Counted from the first letter of the stretch, positions 1 through 8,120 are shown. The stretch: 15,743 nucleotides of DNA from Methylococcaceae bacterium UBA662 (GCA_002299425.1 DBNW01000009.1:1-15743), one strand, 5' to 3'. Numbers and translations are program-made. Notes: generated by a model not told the origin, from the sequence alone.

Positions 1-27
1 GTTCCCCACACCCGTGGGGATGAACCG
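1..27 (+). CRISPR. Type I-E-like CRISPR repeat at window edge
   Basis: The window opens with GTTCCCCACACCCGTGGGG followed by ATGAACCG. This has the form of type I-E repeats: a CCCCAC/GTGGGG stem with a short loop and an ATGAACCG 3' handle. The full repeat of this class is usually 28-29 nt, so one or two bases probably lie outside the window. No second copy occurs about 61 bases to the right, so this is the last visible unit. In I-E loci this strand reads leader to distal end, so it would be the leader-distal terminal repeat of an array lying to the left. That placement is inferred, because the array itself is not in view. Confidence 0.7.
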
Positions 28-90
28 ACAAAAAACAGAGAAGCATGTCTTTTATCATCGGAAAAGCATTTCTAAACACCTATCCTTTTG

Positions 91-759
91 TTATGCCTCG
101 GCTGAAGATAACGGTTCGTTTACCGTATCTACAGCGACAGTCTCTTTGGGCATCTGTTTGTATTGCAAATGGCCAGCCAGCTCATTGTTGTCCACACGTT
201 CATAAATATCTTCGACAGAAAGCGTAAGCCCAATGGATTCAAAAGTGACTGGATCGCCAAAATAATAATTTTCCGGTTGCCAATGGTTACTTTTGCGGAG
301 GATGGTTATCAGGACAATATCTTGTTCAACCATGATATATTCCTGCAATGACGGCAGGTTGATGTAACGCAAGAGCTTTGTCGTTTGGTCTAGTTTTCTT
401 GTCGACCCGGACAACACTTCCACGATCAATATCGGATTTCCCGCCGAGTAACGGTTTTCACCGGTTTTATCACAATCCACCACCAAATCAGGGTAGACAT
501 AGTTGTTGCCTGCGACCAACTTCAAAGGCACTTTCATATCGGACATAAACGCTGAACATGCCTTGCCTCTTAAATGGTTCCAAAAATGTCCAAACAGATT
601 ACCTGCAAGTAAGTTGTGGTTAGAGCTTGCACCGGACATGGCATAAGCATACCCGTCAATATACTCACGTCGGATTTCAGAGTAGGGTTCGGTCGCAAGA
701 TACTCTTCCTCTGACATTGGTAGGCCTTCTGAAAGATAGCAGTCGGGTTGCAGTGACAT
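91..759 (-). CDS. Uma2-family protein (putative PD-(D/E)XK nuclease fold)
   Basis: The 222-residue product has the layout of the Uma2 (DUF820) family: an N-terminal EEEYLA segment (17-22), the REYIDG motif (31-36), NHNLLAGNL (48-56), and the nuclease-like core with YPD (89-91), IVEV (112-115) and a following lysine at 128. These P-D...E-x-V...K positions match the family's predicted metal-dependent nuclease site. The family is usually about 180-200 residues, so the last 25 or so residues form a small extension. The ATG at 759 is preceded by AGAGGG at about SD distance; a second in-frame ATG (Met15) is possible. Biological role is unknown for most Uma2 proteins. The gene stands alone between two CRISPR repeat copies, with no cas gene and no partner in sight. 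Confidence 0.8.
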   Translation of the reverse strand: MSLQPDCYLSEGLPMSEEEYLATEPYSEIRREYIDGYAYAMSGASSNHNLLAGNLFGHFWNHLRGKACSAFMSDMKVPLKLVAGNNYVYPDLVVDCDKTGENRYSAGNPILIVEVLSGSTRKLDQTTKLLRYINLPSLQEYIMVEQDIVLITILRKSNHWQPENYYFGDPVTFESIGLTLSVEDIYERVDNNELAGHLQYKQMPKETVAVDTVNEPLSSAEA

Positions 760-997
760 TTAACGCCCTCTGAAACGGGTCTTGTAATTGCGTTCCTATT
801 AGATTTTCCATGATGCGTGAAAAATATGAGGAAAACAAGTTCATTAACCAGGGCATTTCTTGGGTGCCATCCCACATTGAGCCATGATCAAGTGCCTGTT
901 TTGCTGAGAGTATTGCCGTATCCTTATTGGTGGCTATAACGCCTGCTTGGACACGATGGACGACGTAAGTGATGAATTTTGATTGTTTTGACAGGAG
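677..997 (-). other. Unassigned open frame, possible gene remnant
   Basis: On the minus strand a frame stays open from just after tandem TAA codons (998-1003) down to a stop at 677-679, about 106 codons. The first ATG is at 877, and no SD is evident. The translation looks protein-like, for example AGVIATNKDTAILSAKQAL followed by MWDGTQEMPW and SRIMENLIG, but I do not recognise a family. It runs about 80 bases into the start of the Uma2 gene in another frame, so at least its end is unlikely to be a functional C-terminus. It may be a truncated pseudogene or chance openness. It is also the main content of the 417-base stretch 760-1176, which otherwise holds only the solitary CRISPR repeat. Confidence 0.22.
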
Positions 998-1071
998 TTA
1001 TTACCTCTAGTCGTTTTAGGGGCAATAACACCGTAAAAGGGGAGATTGCCCTTTGCGGGTTTAATGGAGTT

Positions 1072-1100
1072 GCGTTCCCCACACCCGTGGGGATGAAGAT
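1072..1100 (+). CRISPR. Solitary, 3'-decayed CRISPR repeat copy
   Basis: Positions 1074-1097 repeat 24 of 24 bases of the unit at position 1, in the same orientation. After ATGAA the sequence goes to GAT where the first copy has CCG, so the handle end has decayed while the palindromic core is intact. No copy is found about 61 bases on either side, so it is not part of a periodic array here. Degenerate 3' ends are typical of leader-distal terminal repeats. The copy lies in the gap between the unassigned open frame and the end of the PepSY gene. Confidence 0.6.
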
Positions 1101-1176
1101 TTTCAGTCAATGTGCTGCGCTCGACGAGTCGCTTGATGAATGCCGCGTCAGTTTTCACAAGAAACCGGCATCGGGG

Positions 1177-2673
1177 TTATCTGCTTTGGTGCCGGGTAGT
1201 GCGCTTGACGCGTAGCCTTCGGGCGGCAAGCACGATACCGGATACGCTTATCCCCGCCCCGCCGATGCTAAAAGTGACCAGTAAAATATCCCACAGCGGC
1301 CTGCTGTTTAGCAGGGGCAGCCAATCCCAGCTGTGCAGTAAGGCAAAAAGCCAACGGCTGGTCCTTTGGTAAGCATCCAGTTTGGCCGGTATGCCGGTGT
1401 ATGGGTCAATGTGCAGCCAGGTGCTGTGGGCGTCGTCAAATTTCAAGCGCAACAAAGGCAGGCGTTTTTCGATATGCCCGGTCATGGTGTGCGGTGCGCG
1501 GGGGTAGTAGTAAAAATCATAGTCCGTTAGGGTTTGCGCTAAGACTTTCTGGCTGCTTGGGAACATCTGTTTGGCGGCGGCTTGCAAGGGTACGGTGTCA
1601 AAGCGGGCGAACGGGCGGCTGCCTTTTTCCGCAAACAGCAACCTGCTTTCGCCCGCGTTGTTGAAGGCTAGGTAATAGCCCTTGCCGTCAATTAAGTGCC
1701 ATTGCAGCTCGCAGGGCGTGAAGCCTGTTTCCTTAAAGCGTGTTAAGGCGTCTGCGGCTGGTAAGGGAAAGTGCCGGGCTTCCAGTTCGCCTCCGGCGTA
1801 GGCTTTTAGGTTCACTCCGGTACCCGGGGCATTAAACAGATTCCAGGGGTTCATGGAAAACAGGCCGCTGAGTACCCAAGTGAACGCCGCTAGGCCAAAC
1901 ACCAGGCCTAACTGATGGTGCCAGCGCATTAAGCCGTTTCGGTAGGGGGTTTTAGCCCCGCTTTTGTAGCGGCCTTTGAAACGCCAGCGCCACACGCCGA
2001 CGACTAGGCCGGTACCCGCCAGCACTGTCCCTAACAGCGAGCTGTAAATAATGATGTTGGCGGCCTGCGGGTCAAAAAAACCGCCACGAAACGGGTACAG
2101 CCAGTGCAGCCAAGCCCCGATCCAGTTCCAAAACCGCTCAGTGCCGGTGGCATCGCGTACCACTTCACCGGTGCTGCCGGAGACGTACAGCACGGTCTGC
2201 TCAGCATCGTGCATCAACACTTTTGATAAAGGCCGGTTGCCATCTAGGGCGCGGGAATGGCTCCAAGCATCTTCGTTCACTTGGCCTAAGTAGTCGCCGT
2301 CCGTGCCTTGAAATGCGCGTGCCGATTGCACCGCTTCCTCGCTTGTGGTCGGCAGGACAAGCCGGCCGCTTTTCGCATCGACCGCCACCCAAGTGTGCGC
2401 AGGGTAGGTCAAAATAAAGCGCGGCTGGCCGGCGACCGTCACCAGACGGATAGATTGAGGGTTTTGGCCGGGCTTGGCAGTATCCAGCACGGCGGCTAAA
2501 TTCACACCCAGAGCGTGGCTTGATAAACCCGGCGACGCTTGCCAGCGTTCGCGCTCGGACAACTTAGGGTAGCCGATGTACAGCATGACCACGCCGGAGA
2601 CGAACCATGCGGCCATGAACAGGCAAATTGCAATACCCAGCCAACGGTGGGCAAGATAAACCGCGCGTTTCAC
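1177..2673 (-). CDS. PepSY-type four-helix inner-membrane protein, receptor partner
   Basis: The 498-residue protein has four hydrophobic helices near residues 11-33, 206-229, 253-274 and 460-485. Two large periplasmic-type regions lie between helices 1 and 2 and between helices 3 and 4. This is the PepSY-associated TM architecture (PiuB/FoxB/FegB type). Family hallmarks include AHRWLG (8-13), a histidine before the second helix (AWLHWLYPF, 187-195), WHHQLG (251-256) and LLHSWDW (445-451); such histidines ligate haem in FoxB-type ferrisiderophore reductases. Two PepSY-like patches end in VDAKSGRL (98-105) and IDPYTGIPAKL (422-432). The start lies 4 bases past the receptor stop, so the two are probably co-transcribed and translationally coupled. 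The likely job is periplasmic reduction or release of iron from the siderophore. The reductase role is inferred from family and context. Confidence 0.85.
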   Translation of the reverse strand: MKRAVYLAHRWLGIAICLFMAAWFVSGVVMLYIGYPKLSERERWQASPGLSSHALGVNLAAVLDTAKPGQNPQSIRLVTVAGQPRFILTYPAHTWVAVDAKSGRLVLPTTSEEAVQSARAFQGTDGDYLGQVNEDAWSHSRALDGNRPLSKVLMHDAEQTVLYVSGSTGEVVRDATGTERFWNWIGAWLHWLYPFRGGFFDPQAANIIIYSSLLGTVLAGTGLVVGVWRWRFKGRYKSGAKTPYRNGLMRWHHQLGLVFGLAAFTWVLSGLFSMNPWNLFNAPGTGVNLKAYAGGELEARHFPLPAADALTRFKETGFTPCELQWHLIDGKGYYLAFNNAGESRLLFAEKGSRPFARFDTVPLQAAAKQMFPSSQKVLAQTLTDYDFYYYPRAPHTMTGHIEKRLPLLRLKFDDAHSTWLHIDPYTGIPAKLDAYQRTSRWLFALLHSWDWLPLLNSRPLWDILLVTFSIGGAGISVSGIVLAARRLRVKRTTRHQSR

Positions 2674-2677
2674 GTTA

Positions 2678-4987
2678 TTAAAAACCCAGTTTCAGTTCCA
2701 TCAAGAACAGCCTCGGCTCGCGCAGGAGGAACAAGGGTGCGGTGCCGCCACTGCCCCATTCGGCGTAGACCTCGTCGGTAAGGTTTTTGACCCGCGCGGT
2801 TAGGCCGGCATTTTTGTGAAATTGCCAACTCATTTGCATATCAAAAACCGCGTAGGCCGGCATGATCACCAGGTTGGCGTTGTCGGCAAACCGTTGATCG
2901 ACAAAACGCGCCCCAAAATTCCATTGCCAATGTCGGTAAAAATCCCAGGTCAGCCAGCCGTTGGCAACCCATTCAGGGACGTTGGTCGGGCGGTTGCCGG
3001 CACGGGAGACACCGCGTTCATTGAATTCGTCCAAACGGGCATCGGTGTAAGCCATGTTGCCTTGCACGCTCCACTGCGGGGTGATCTGTAGCCCTAAGTT
3101 AGCTTCCACGCCAACCGAAGATTGCGCCCCGACCGGCAGGGTAAGGTTCGGAAACAACATATCCGTGGTGGCGATGTTGGTGCGCTCAATCCAGTAGGCG
3201 GCTACCGTGCCCGAGCCGCGCTTGCCCCAGAAGTCAAATTTGCTGCCAATTTCCGCCTGCTGGCCGGTACTGAGGGCAAAATCGCGTACTTGGCCCAGAT
3301 TGGCAGTGGTCAACATGCCCGCCGGTGGGCTGGCGGCGGTGCTGTATTGGCTGTAGATATTGACGGTCGGCGTGATGTCGTACATCAGCCCGGTGCGCCA
3401 GGTGACCGGTTGGTAATGCCGGGTGAATGAGGGGGGCAAGCCGAAGGGGTTGGTTTCCGAAGGCGGCGTAGGGTCTCGGTAGTTGGTGTTATCCAAGGTG
3501 ATGTCGTCTACCCGCAGGCCGGCGACTAAATTAAGCTTGGGCAATAAGGTCAGGCGGCTTTCAGCGTAGCCGGCTACAGTCAGAAGTTCATTTCTGGCCC
3601 CGCGTACCGGCCCGGTTGCCAGCGGGTTGTCGTAGTAGGTTTGGTCGGCGACAAAGCCGTAGGGGCTGATTAAACCACCCACCTGACCAATCTCCAGGCT
3701 GGGGTTGCGGATTTGGTTGTTGTAGGCCACGTCAATGCCGGCAAAAAATTTGCTCGGCAAGGTGAACAGCCGGGTGTCATGGCTGGCCTCAATCCGGTTG
3801 CCCACTAGGTACTGGCTGTGGTCGGTGGCAAGAGACAGGTTGCGGGCTATCAAGGTGTTGGTGTCGTTCCAGTCGGCACCTTCGACGTTGCGCCATTGCC
3901 GGTCGGCACCGTAGTAGTACAAGGTGTTTTTCAACTGGGTGTTGGGGCTTAATTGGTATTCGATGATGTCTCGCACCCAGGTGACTTGTTGGTCGAACAC
4001 CGGGTTTTTGGCGTTGTAGTTTTCAAAGCGGGTGCGGGGGTCTATGTTGCCGACGGTGCCGGAGGTGATGCGTGGGTCGCCCCAAGGCACAATGCCGCCG
4101 CTGACGGTCGGATTCAGCACCGGTGTGCCCCAGTAGGCAAAGCGGTCTTCCAATTGGTGTTCCACCGCGACGGTGTGCGACAAGCGGTCTGTGATGTCGC
4201 TCAATAGGGAGAAGCTCATCACCCCGGAGTTAAAGCGGCTGTTGTTGAACCAGCCCTCGCTGCCGGTGTGGCTGAGGTCGGCTTGCACCCAGTTGTTGCC
4301 GCTGCCTACCCGCCCGTTGTAACCGTAAGCGGCCTGGCGGCTCCAGTATTCGCCTAAGGACAGCATGGCGTTGTGGCTGTCGGGACCGCGGTTGGCCAGT
4401 TTGCTGACGTAATTGATGGAGCCGCCGACGGCACCTTGGCCGAACAGAAAGGTTGACGGCCCGCCCAAAACCTCAACCCGGTCCAGCAGCCAACTGTCAA
4501 TGGGCCGGGCGGATACCGCGTCGTATTGCACGGTGATGCCGTTGAACAATTGTGTGATTTGGGCACCGGTAAAACCGCGCATCGACACCGAACCGGCCGC
4601 CCCCGGTTGGGATGATACGGTAATTCCAGGGCTGCGCTCTAAGGCTTCTTGGCTGGTATAGGCTCCGCGTTTTTCCATGGTCTTGCGGTCAATGACGTTT
4701 ACGGAGGCCGGTGTTTCCCGTACCGTTAAGCCCAGTCGGCTGCCGGTCTCGGTTACGGTGTCTAAGTGTGGCTTGCTGTTAGGTGGGTTCAGCTCGTTTT
4801 TCCCGTGTACGGTAATGGCATCGAGCGTCACTTCTGATTTGGCCTTAGCGGGCTTCTGGGCGGCAGTTTTTTTGCCATCGGCGGTGTCTGCGCTGACATG
4901 GCCGGAGCCGACCAAAACGAGTGTGGCCAATAAGCAGGCAGTGGATTGCGCCAGTTGTGCTCTTAGAGCGCTCAGTTTGTAGGGCAT
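2678..4987 (-). CDS. TonB-dependent siderophore-type outer-membrane receptor
   Basis: The 769-residue protein begins with a signal peptide (hydrophobic 18-28, probable cleavage after VSA at 31-33). A TonB-box-like DAITVHG follows at 56-62, then a plug domain from about 87 to 200 with RETPASVNVID (90-100), the MRGF motif (136-139) and VEVLGGPSTFLFGQGAVGG (171-189). The rest is a long beta-barrel ending in the terminal phenylalanine expected for barrel insertion (ELKLGF). The motifs are those of the ferrichrome/ferric-siderophore receptor class (FhuA/FpvA/FoxA-like), and the length is normal for it. The start ATG is preceded by a TGAGGA ribosome-binding site at good spacing. The substrate cannot be read from the sequence. 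The coupled PepSY gene downstream supports iron-siderophore uptake. No convincing Fur box is visible upstream. Confidence 0.93.
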   Translation of the reverse strand: MPYKLSALRAQLAQSTACLLATLVLVGSGHVSADTADGKKTAAQKPAKAKSEVTLDAITVHGKNELNPPNSKPHLDTVTETGSRLGLTVRETPASVNVIDRKTMEKRGAYTSQEALERSPGITVSSQPGAAGSVSMRGFTGAQITQLFNGITVQYDAVSARPIDSWLLDRVEVLGGPSTFLFGQGAVGGSINYVSKLANRGPDSHNAMLSLGEYWSRQAAYGYNGRVGSGNNWVQADLSHTGSEGWFNNSRFNSGVMSFSLLSDITDRLSHTVAVEHQLEDRFAYWGTPVLNPTVSGGIVPWGDPRITSGTVGNIDPRTRFENYNAKNPVFDQQVTWVRDIIEYQLSPNTQLKNTLYYYGADRQWRNVEGADWNDTNTLIARNLSLATDHSQYLVGNRIEASHDTRLFTLPSKFFAGIDVAYNNQIRNPSLEIGQVGGLISPYGFVADQTYYDNPLATGPVRGARNELLTVAGYAESRLTLLPKLNLVAGLRVDDITLDNTNYRDPTPPSETNPFGLPPSFTRHYQPVTWRTGLMYDITPTVNIYSQYSTAASPPAGMLTTANLGQVRDFALSTGQQAEIGSKFDFWGKRGSGTVAAYWIERTNIATTDMLFPNLTLPVGAQSSVGVEANLGLQITPQWSVQGNMAYTDARLDEFNERGVSRAGNRPTNVPEWVANGWLTWDFYRHWQWNFGARFVDQRFADNANLVIMPAYAVFDMQMSWQFHKNAGLTARVKNLTDEVYAEWGSGGTAPLFLLREPRLFLMELKLGF

Positions 4988-5177
4988 GTTGTGTCCTCAG
5001 GGGTTGGCAAACGGCGGCAAGCCATTTTTTGCGGCTCGATTTTATGGCCCCAAGCAGAATTCATGCCGATTTGTTTTTTGTCCTGAAAACGCTACAAACG
5101 CTGTCTTTAGCGGTGCTGTCTGCGCGTGCGCCCGGCCGACGGAGGGCGTGAAATGGCGTGTTTTTGCTGGGAATTTA

Positions 5178-5285
5178 GGGCATTCCACGCAGCAGTATGC
5201 CCATCGCCGCGCCTATGCCTTAAGGGTTAAGCAATAGGCGGGTTGTGCCGGAAACAGTGAGGGGGTGGATTTTAGGCTTTCCCGG
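5178..5285 (-). promoter_or_regulatory. Structured leader: three adjacent stem-loops upstream of the receptor
   Basis: The 412-base gap between galU and the receptor gene (4988-5399) contains three consecutive inverted repeats. They are 5248-5285 (CCGGAAA with TTTCCCGG, one bulge), 5211-5239 (GCCTAT and CTTAA with TTAAG and ATAGGC around a GGG loop, with a 2x2 internal mismatch) and 5178-5202 (GGGCAT with ATGCCC, 13-nt loop). On the minus strand they would sit in the 5' part of the receptor transcript, about 190-300 bases before its ATG. None is followed by a T-run in either direction, so they are not simple terminators. They could be a cis-acting RNA, a REP-like repeat cluster or galU 3' structure. 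The rest of the gap shows no ORF or clear promoter. Confidence 0.35.
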
Positions 5286-5399
5286 TGGGTGCCTACCCGG
5301 TTAGGTGTACAGGCTGCTTTTTCAAGCGGCAAACAGGCTTTTTAGCGTTACCAAAACAACCGCTGGGTCTGGCTACTTTCAAAAACCATTTGCGCGGGT

Positions 5400-6281
5400 T
5401 TAGAGCCGGTTGGCCGCGAGGTTTTTCAGGTAGCCGGTAAAGTTTTCTTGTAATTCTTCATGCAGCAGCCCGTATTCCACTGTGGCCATCAAAAAACCCA
5501 GCTTAGTACCGCAATCGTAGCGTTTGCCAGCAAATTGATAGGCGAGGACAGTCTCGTCTGCCAACAAATCGGCGATAGCATCCGTTAATTGAATTTCCCC
5601 ACCGGCACCCCGCCCCGTGTTTTCAAGTTTGGCAAAAATGGCCGGAGTCAGGATATAACGCCCGACTACGGCCAAATTGGAAGGAGCAACCTCAGGTTTG
5701 GGCTTTTCCACGATATGCTCAACGGCACCGTATTGACCGAAAAAGTTTTGCGTTCTGACAATGCCGTATTTGTCGGTTTCGCTGGGGTCGACCGATTCCA
5801 CGCCTAAAATTGAGCAGTGTTTTTGCTGGTACAGATCCACCATTTGCTTCATGCAGCCACGGTGGCCGTCTGCAATTAAATCATCCGGTAAAATTACCGC
5901 GAACGGCTCATCACCGATCACAGGCCGGGCGCAATAGACCGCATGGCCCAATCCTAATGCTTCTGGCTGGCGAATATACACACAGGAAATGCCGGCCGGG
6001 ATGCTGTCCCGAAGTTGTTGCAACAACGTGTCTTTACCGCGTGTTGCCAATTCGGTCTCCAGCTCATAGGCTTTGTCGAAATGGTCGATAATTGAGTTTT
6101 TGGTGCGGCCAGTGATGAAAATCAGGGTGTCGATACCGGCTGCCGCCGCCTCTTCAACCGCGTATTGCAGCAACGGCTTGTCAACGATCGGCAGCATTTC
6201 CTTAGGTATGACCTTGGTAGCGGGCAAAAAACGGGAACCTAAACCGGCGACTGGGAAAACGGCTTTGGTAATTTTTTTCAT
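5400..6281 (-). CDS. galU: UTP-glucose-1-phosphate uridylyltransferase
   Basis: The 293-residue protein makes UDP-glucose from UTP and glucose-1-phosphate in the cytoplasm, supplying glucose and, through other enzymes, galactose or glucuronate for polysaccharides. It carries the full bacterial GalU signature: PVAGLGSRFLPATKVIPKEM (10-29), VDKPLLQYAVEEA (33-45), GLGHAV (110-115), LPDDLI (131-136) and, further on, VEKP and GEIQLTDAI. The length matches the family (about 290-300). The start ATG has an AGAGAG ribosome-binding site upstream. It lies 53 bases downstream of manC on the same strand, so the two probably share a transcript. It is the last gene before the structured intergenic region. 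Confidence 0.96.
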   Translation of the reverse strand: MKKITKAVFPVAGLGSRFLPATKVIPKEMLPIVDKPLLQYAVEEAAAAGIDTLIFITGRTKNSIIDHFDKAYELETELATRGKDTLLQQLRDSIPAGISCVYIRQPEALGLGHAVYCARPVIGDEPFAVILPDDLIADGHRGCMKQMVDLYQQKHCSILGVESVDPSETDKYGIVRTQNFFGQYGAVEHIVEKPKPEVAPSNLAVVGRYILTPAIFAKLENTGRGAGGEIQLTDAIADLLADETVLAYQFAGKRYDCGTKLGFLMATVEYGLLHEELQENFTGYLKNLAANRL

Positions 6282-6334
6282 GCAGGGGTCTCTCTTTTAG
6301 ATGGTTTAATGTCCTGGTGGGTGGTTTCAGTGCT

Positions 6335-7732
6335 TTAGATACGCCCGTATTGGTCATCGAAACGGACAATGTCGTCTTCACCTAGATAGCTGCCCGATTG
6401 CACTTCGACAATTTCTAGCGGGATAACGCCGGGGTTTTCTAAGCAATGCACCACGCCCAGCGGAATGAAGGTGGATTGGTTTTCCGTCAGCAACACCTGT
6501 TCGTCACCTTTGTGTACCAGGGCCGTGCCTTTGACCACCACCCAGTGCTCGGCGCGGTGGTGGTGTTTTTGCAAGGACAGTTTGGCACCCGGTTTCACCA
6601 CAATGCGCTTGGTTTGATAGCGGTGGCCACTGTCGACTAAGTCGTAGTGACCCCAGGGCCGGTAGGTTTTGCGATGCACGTCCGGTTCGCCGCGTTGTTT
6701 TTGTTTCAGTTGGTTGACGATGTTTTTGACTTCCTGCACCCGGTCTTTGGTGGCAATCATGACAGCATCGCTGGTTTCCACCACGACCAAACCATCCACG
6801 CCAACTACCGTGACTAAACGGTATTCAGCATGGATGAACGAATTGCGACTGTCCAAGGCCAAAACATCGCCGTGGACGGCATTGCCGGCGGCATCTTTTT
6901 CGGTCACATCCCATAGTGCTGACCACGATCCGACATCACTCCAACCGGCATCTAGCGGGATTATCACGGCTTTGTCGGTTTTTTCCATCACCGCGTAATC
7001 AATGGAATCTGCCGGGCAAGCGGCGAACCGGTTTTTATCCAGGCGGGTGAAATCTAAGTCGATGTTGGCGGTAGCCAAGGCCTCCCGGCAGGCAACCAGC
7101 ATGGCAGGGTTAAATTTTTCCAGCTCTGCTAAGAAATTGCCGGCCGTAAAAGCAAACATGCCGCTGTTCCAATAATAATCGCCGCTGGCCAAATACTGAT
7201 CGGCGGTGGCTAAATCGGGTTTTTCAACAAAGGCGTCTGCATGGAATGCATCGCCTAGGCTCGCTCCCCGTTTTATGTAGCCATAACCGGTTTCAGGGCC
7301 GCTTGGAGCAATGCCAAACGTGACCAGATAACCCTGTCTGGCCAATGCGCGGGCAGCCAGCGCGGCGGTTTGAAATGCGGCCACGTTTTCGATGACATGG
7401 TCTGCCGGGAGGATAAGCAGCACGTCGTCTAAGGAAGGGACGGACAAGGCAGCCAGTGCTACGGCTGGGGCGGTATTTTTACCCATAGGCTCCAAGATGA
7501 TGGAAGACGGCTTAACGCCAATTTCCCATAGCTGTTCAGCCATCATGAAACGGTGATCTTCGTTGCAAACGGCAATCGGCGGTTGCAACCCCTCGATGCC
7601 GTGGAGCCTAAGCAAGGTTTCTTGAATCATAGTGTTGTCGGTCACCAACGGCAAAAACTGCTTAGGGTGCTGACTTCGGGACAAAGGCCATAGCCGAGTG
7701 CCTGAACCACCCGACAGAATGACTGGAATCAT
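6335..7732 (-). CDS. manC: Bifunctional mannose-1-P guanylyltransferase / mannose-6-P isomerase
   Basis: Taken from the ATG at 7732, the protein has 465 residues, the usual length for type II GMP/PMI (ManC/CpsB/AlgA). The N-terminal pyrophosphorylase domain shows GGSGTRLWPLSR (8-19) and PKQFLPL (23-29), with FVEKP at 168-172. The C-terminal cupin-type isomerase domain begins near YRPWG (357-361) and contains QKHHHRAEHW (388-397), the metal-binding histidine cluster. The enzyme makes GDP-mannose, the precursor of mannose, fucose and rhamnose donors for surface glycans. An 18-residue N-terminal extension from a TTG at 7786 is possible but rejected: MIPVILSGG is the family's normal start, AGCAGG lies 8 bases before it, and a -10 promoter box overlaps the would-be extension. 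Because the sulfotransferase/glycosyltransferase operon lies just upstream, a link to that glycan is plausible. Confidence 0.95.
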   Translation of the reverse strand: MIPVILSGGSGTRLWPLSRSQHPKQFLPLVTDNTMIQETLLRLHGIEGLQPPIAVCNEDHRFMMAEQLWEIGVKPSSIILEPMGKNTAPAVALAALSVPSLDDVLLILPADHVIENVAAFQTAALAARALARQGYLVTFGIAPSGPETGYGYIKRGASLGDAFHADAFVEKPDLATADQYLASGDYYWNSGMFAFTAGNFLAELEKFNPAMLVACREALATANIDLDFTRLDKNRFAACPADSIDYAVMEKTDKAVIIPLDAGWSDVGSWSALWDVTEKDAAGNAVHGDVLALDSRNSFIHAEYRLVTVVGVDGLVVVETSDAVMIATKDRVQEVKNIVNQLKQKQRGEPDVHRKTYRPWGHYDLVDSGHRYQTKRIVVKPGAKLSLQKHHHRAEHWVVVKGTALVHKGDEQVLLTENQSTFIPLGVVHCLENPGVIPLEIVEVQSGSYLGEDDIVRFDDQYGRI

Positions 7733-7775
7733 AGTGTGTGCCTGCTGGTTGAATTTAAATGGATACCGGGCTTTT

Positions 7776-7781
7776 ATTATA
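7776..7781 (-). promoter_or_regulatory. -10 box of a probable manC-galU promoter
   Basis: On the minus strand a perfect TATAAT, preceded by TTGTG, lies about 44 bases before the manC ATG, which would give a 5' leader of about 35-40 bases. At the usual 17-base spacing the -35 position reads CCAGAC, a poor match, so the promoter may be activator-dependent or rely on the upstream TG dinucleotide. It lies between manC and the transposase remnant, so manC-galU can be transcribed independently of the operon to the right. Confidence 0.42.
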
Positions 7782-7846
7782 CACAAGTACCAGGCCGGGT
7801 CTGGGTAAAGACCGTACTTTTGGTTTAATTAACTGATAACGGGGGG

Positions 7847-8120
7847 ATGAGAAAAGCCTATCCCAGCGGCATCAGCCGCGAACAATTTAAACGCCTCCGT
7901 CCCTTGTTGGAAAGTGTCCGGCATCAAGCGGCACATCGGCCGCCTTCGGCATGTCGAGAGCGTTCGGGTGGACGGCGGCTATACGGGCAACCCTTTGCCG
8001 CTGCCGTGGCGGAAACGCTGGGAGCCACCGTCTAGGTCCGCCAAGCGCAGTGAATGGCACACCTTCGCCGTCATCCCTAAGCGTTGGGTGGTCGAAACGA
8101 AGCCTTTCGGCTGGTTCTAG
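7847..8120 (+). pseudogene. IS5-family-like transposase remnant, internally deleted and frameshifted
   Basis: This is the only plus-strand coding trace. It starts with MRKAYPSGISREQFKRLRPL, the N-terminus of an IS5-type DDE transposase. It then jumps directly to late catalytic-domain fragments: VDGGYTG (second catalytic Asp region), AVAETLGATV, and KRSEWHTFAVIPKRWVVE (the catalytic Glu region). These pieces alternate between two frames (7847 frame, then 7914 frame, and back), so there are several frameshifts. The middle of the gene, including the first Asp and well over a hundred residues of a normal transposase, is missing. The end is also altered at VVETKPFGWF. I did not find convincing terminal inverted repeats. 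It is certainly non-functional and marks an old insertion between the glycan operon and manC. Confidence 0.8.

Noticed and set aside
1..1100. A continuous CRISPR array between the two repeats
   Set aside because: There are only two copies 1073 bases apart, with no 60-61 base periodicity, and the interval is occupied by a Uma2 gene.
934..1158. Minus-strand frame of 74 codons running through the solitary CRISPR repeat
   Set aside because: It translates the repeat itself (HPHGCGER), a well-known source of spurious ORFs, and shows no family resemblance.
1165..1195. Hairpin CCGGCA/TGCCGG at the PepSY stop codon as a terminator
   Set aside because: Six-base stem with a 19-base loop overlapping the stop codon, followed only by TTTCTT. 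Too weak to call.
2816..4982. Many plus-strand open frames opposite the receptor and PepSY genes
   Set aside because: They are shadows of GC-rich coding sequence on the minus strand, without SDs or recognisable motifs.
4988..5100. Fur box upstream of the receptor
   Set aside because: No stretch resembling the GATAATGATAATCATTATC palindrome could be found, so iron regulation is not claimed from sequence.
5245..5290. Possible cobalamin riboswitch on the minus strand
   Set aside because: Only fragments (GGGAA, AATCC, CCCCC..ACTGT) resemble the core. The GGTG element, the GCCACTG box and correct spacing are missing, and the receptor has siderophore-type context. Not called as a riboswitch.
7733..7786. 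N-terminal extension of ManC from a TTG codon
   Set aside because: The family starts at MIPVILSGG, an SD-like AGCAGG precedes that ATG, and the TATAAT box overlaps the extension.
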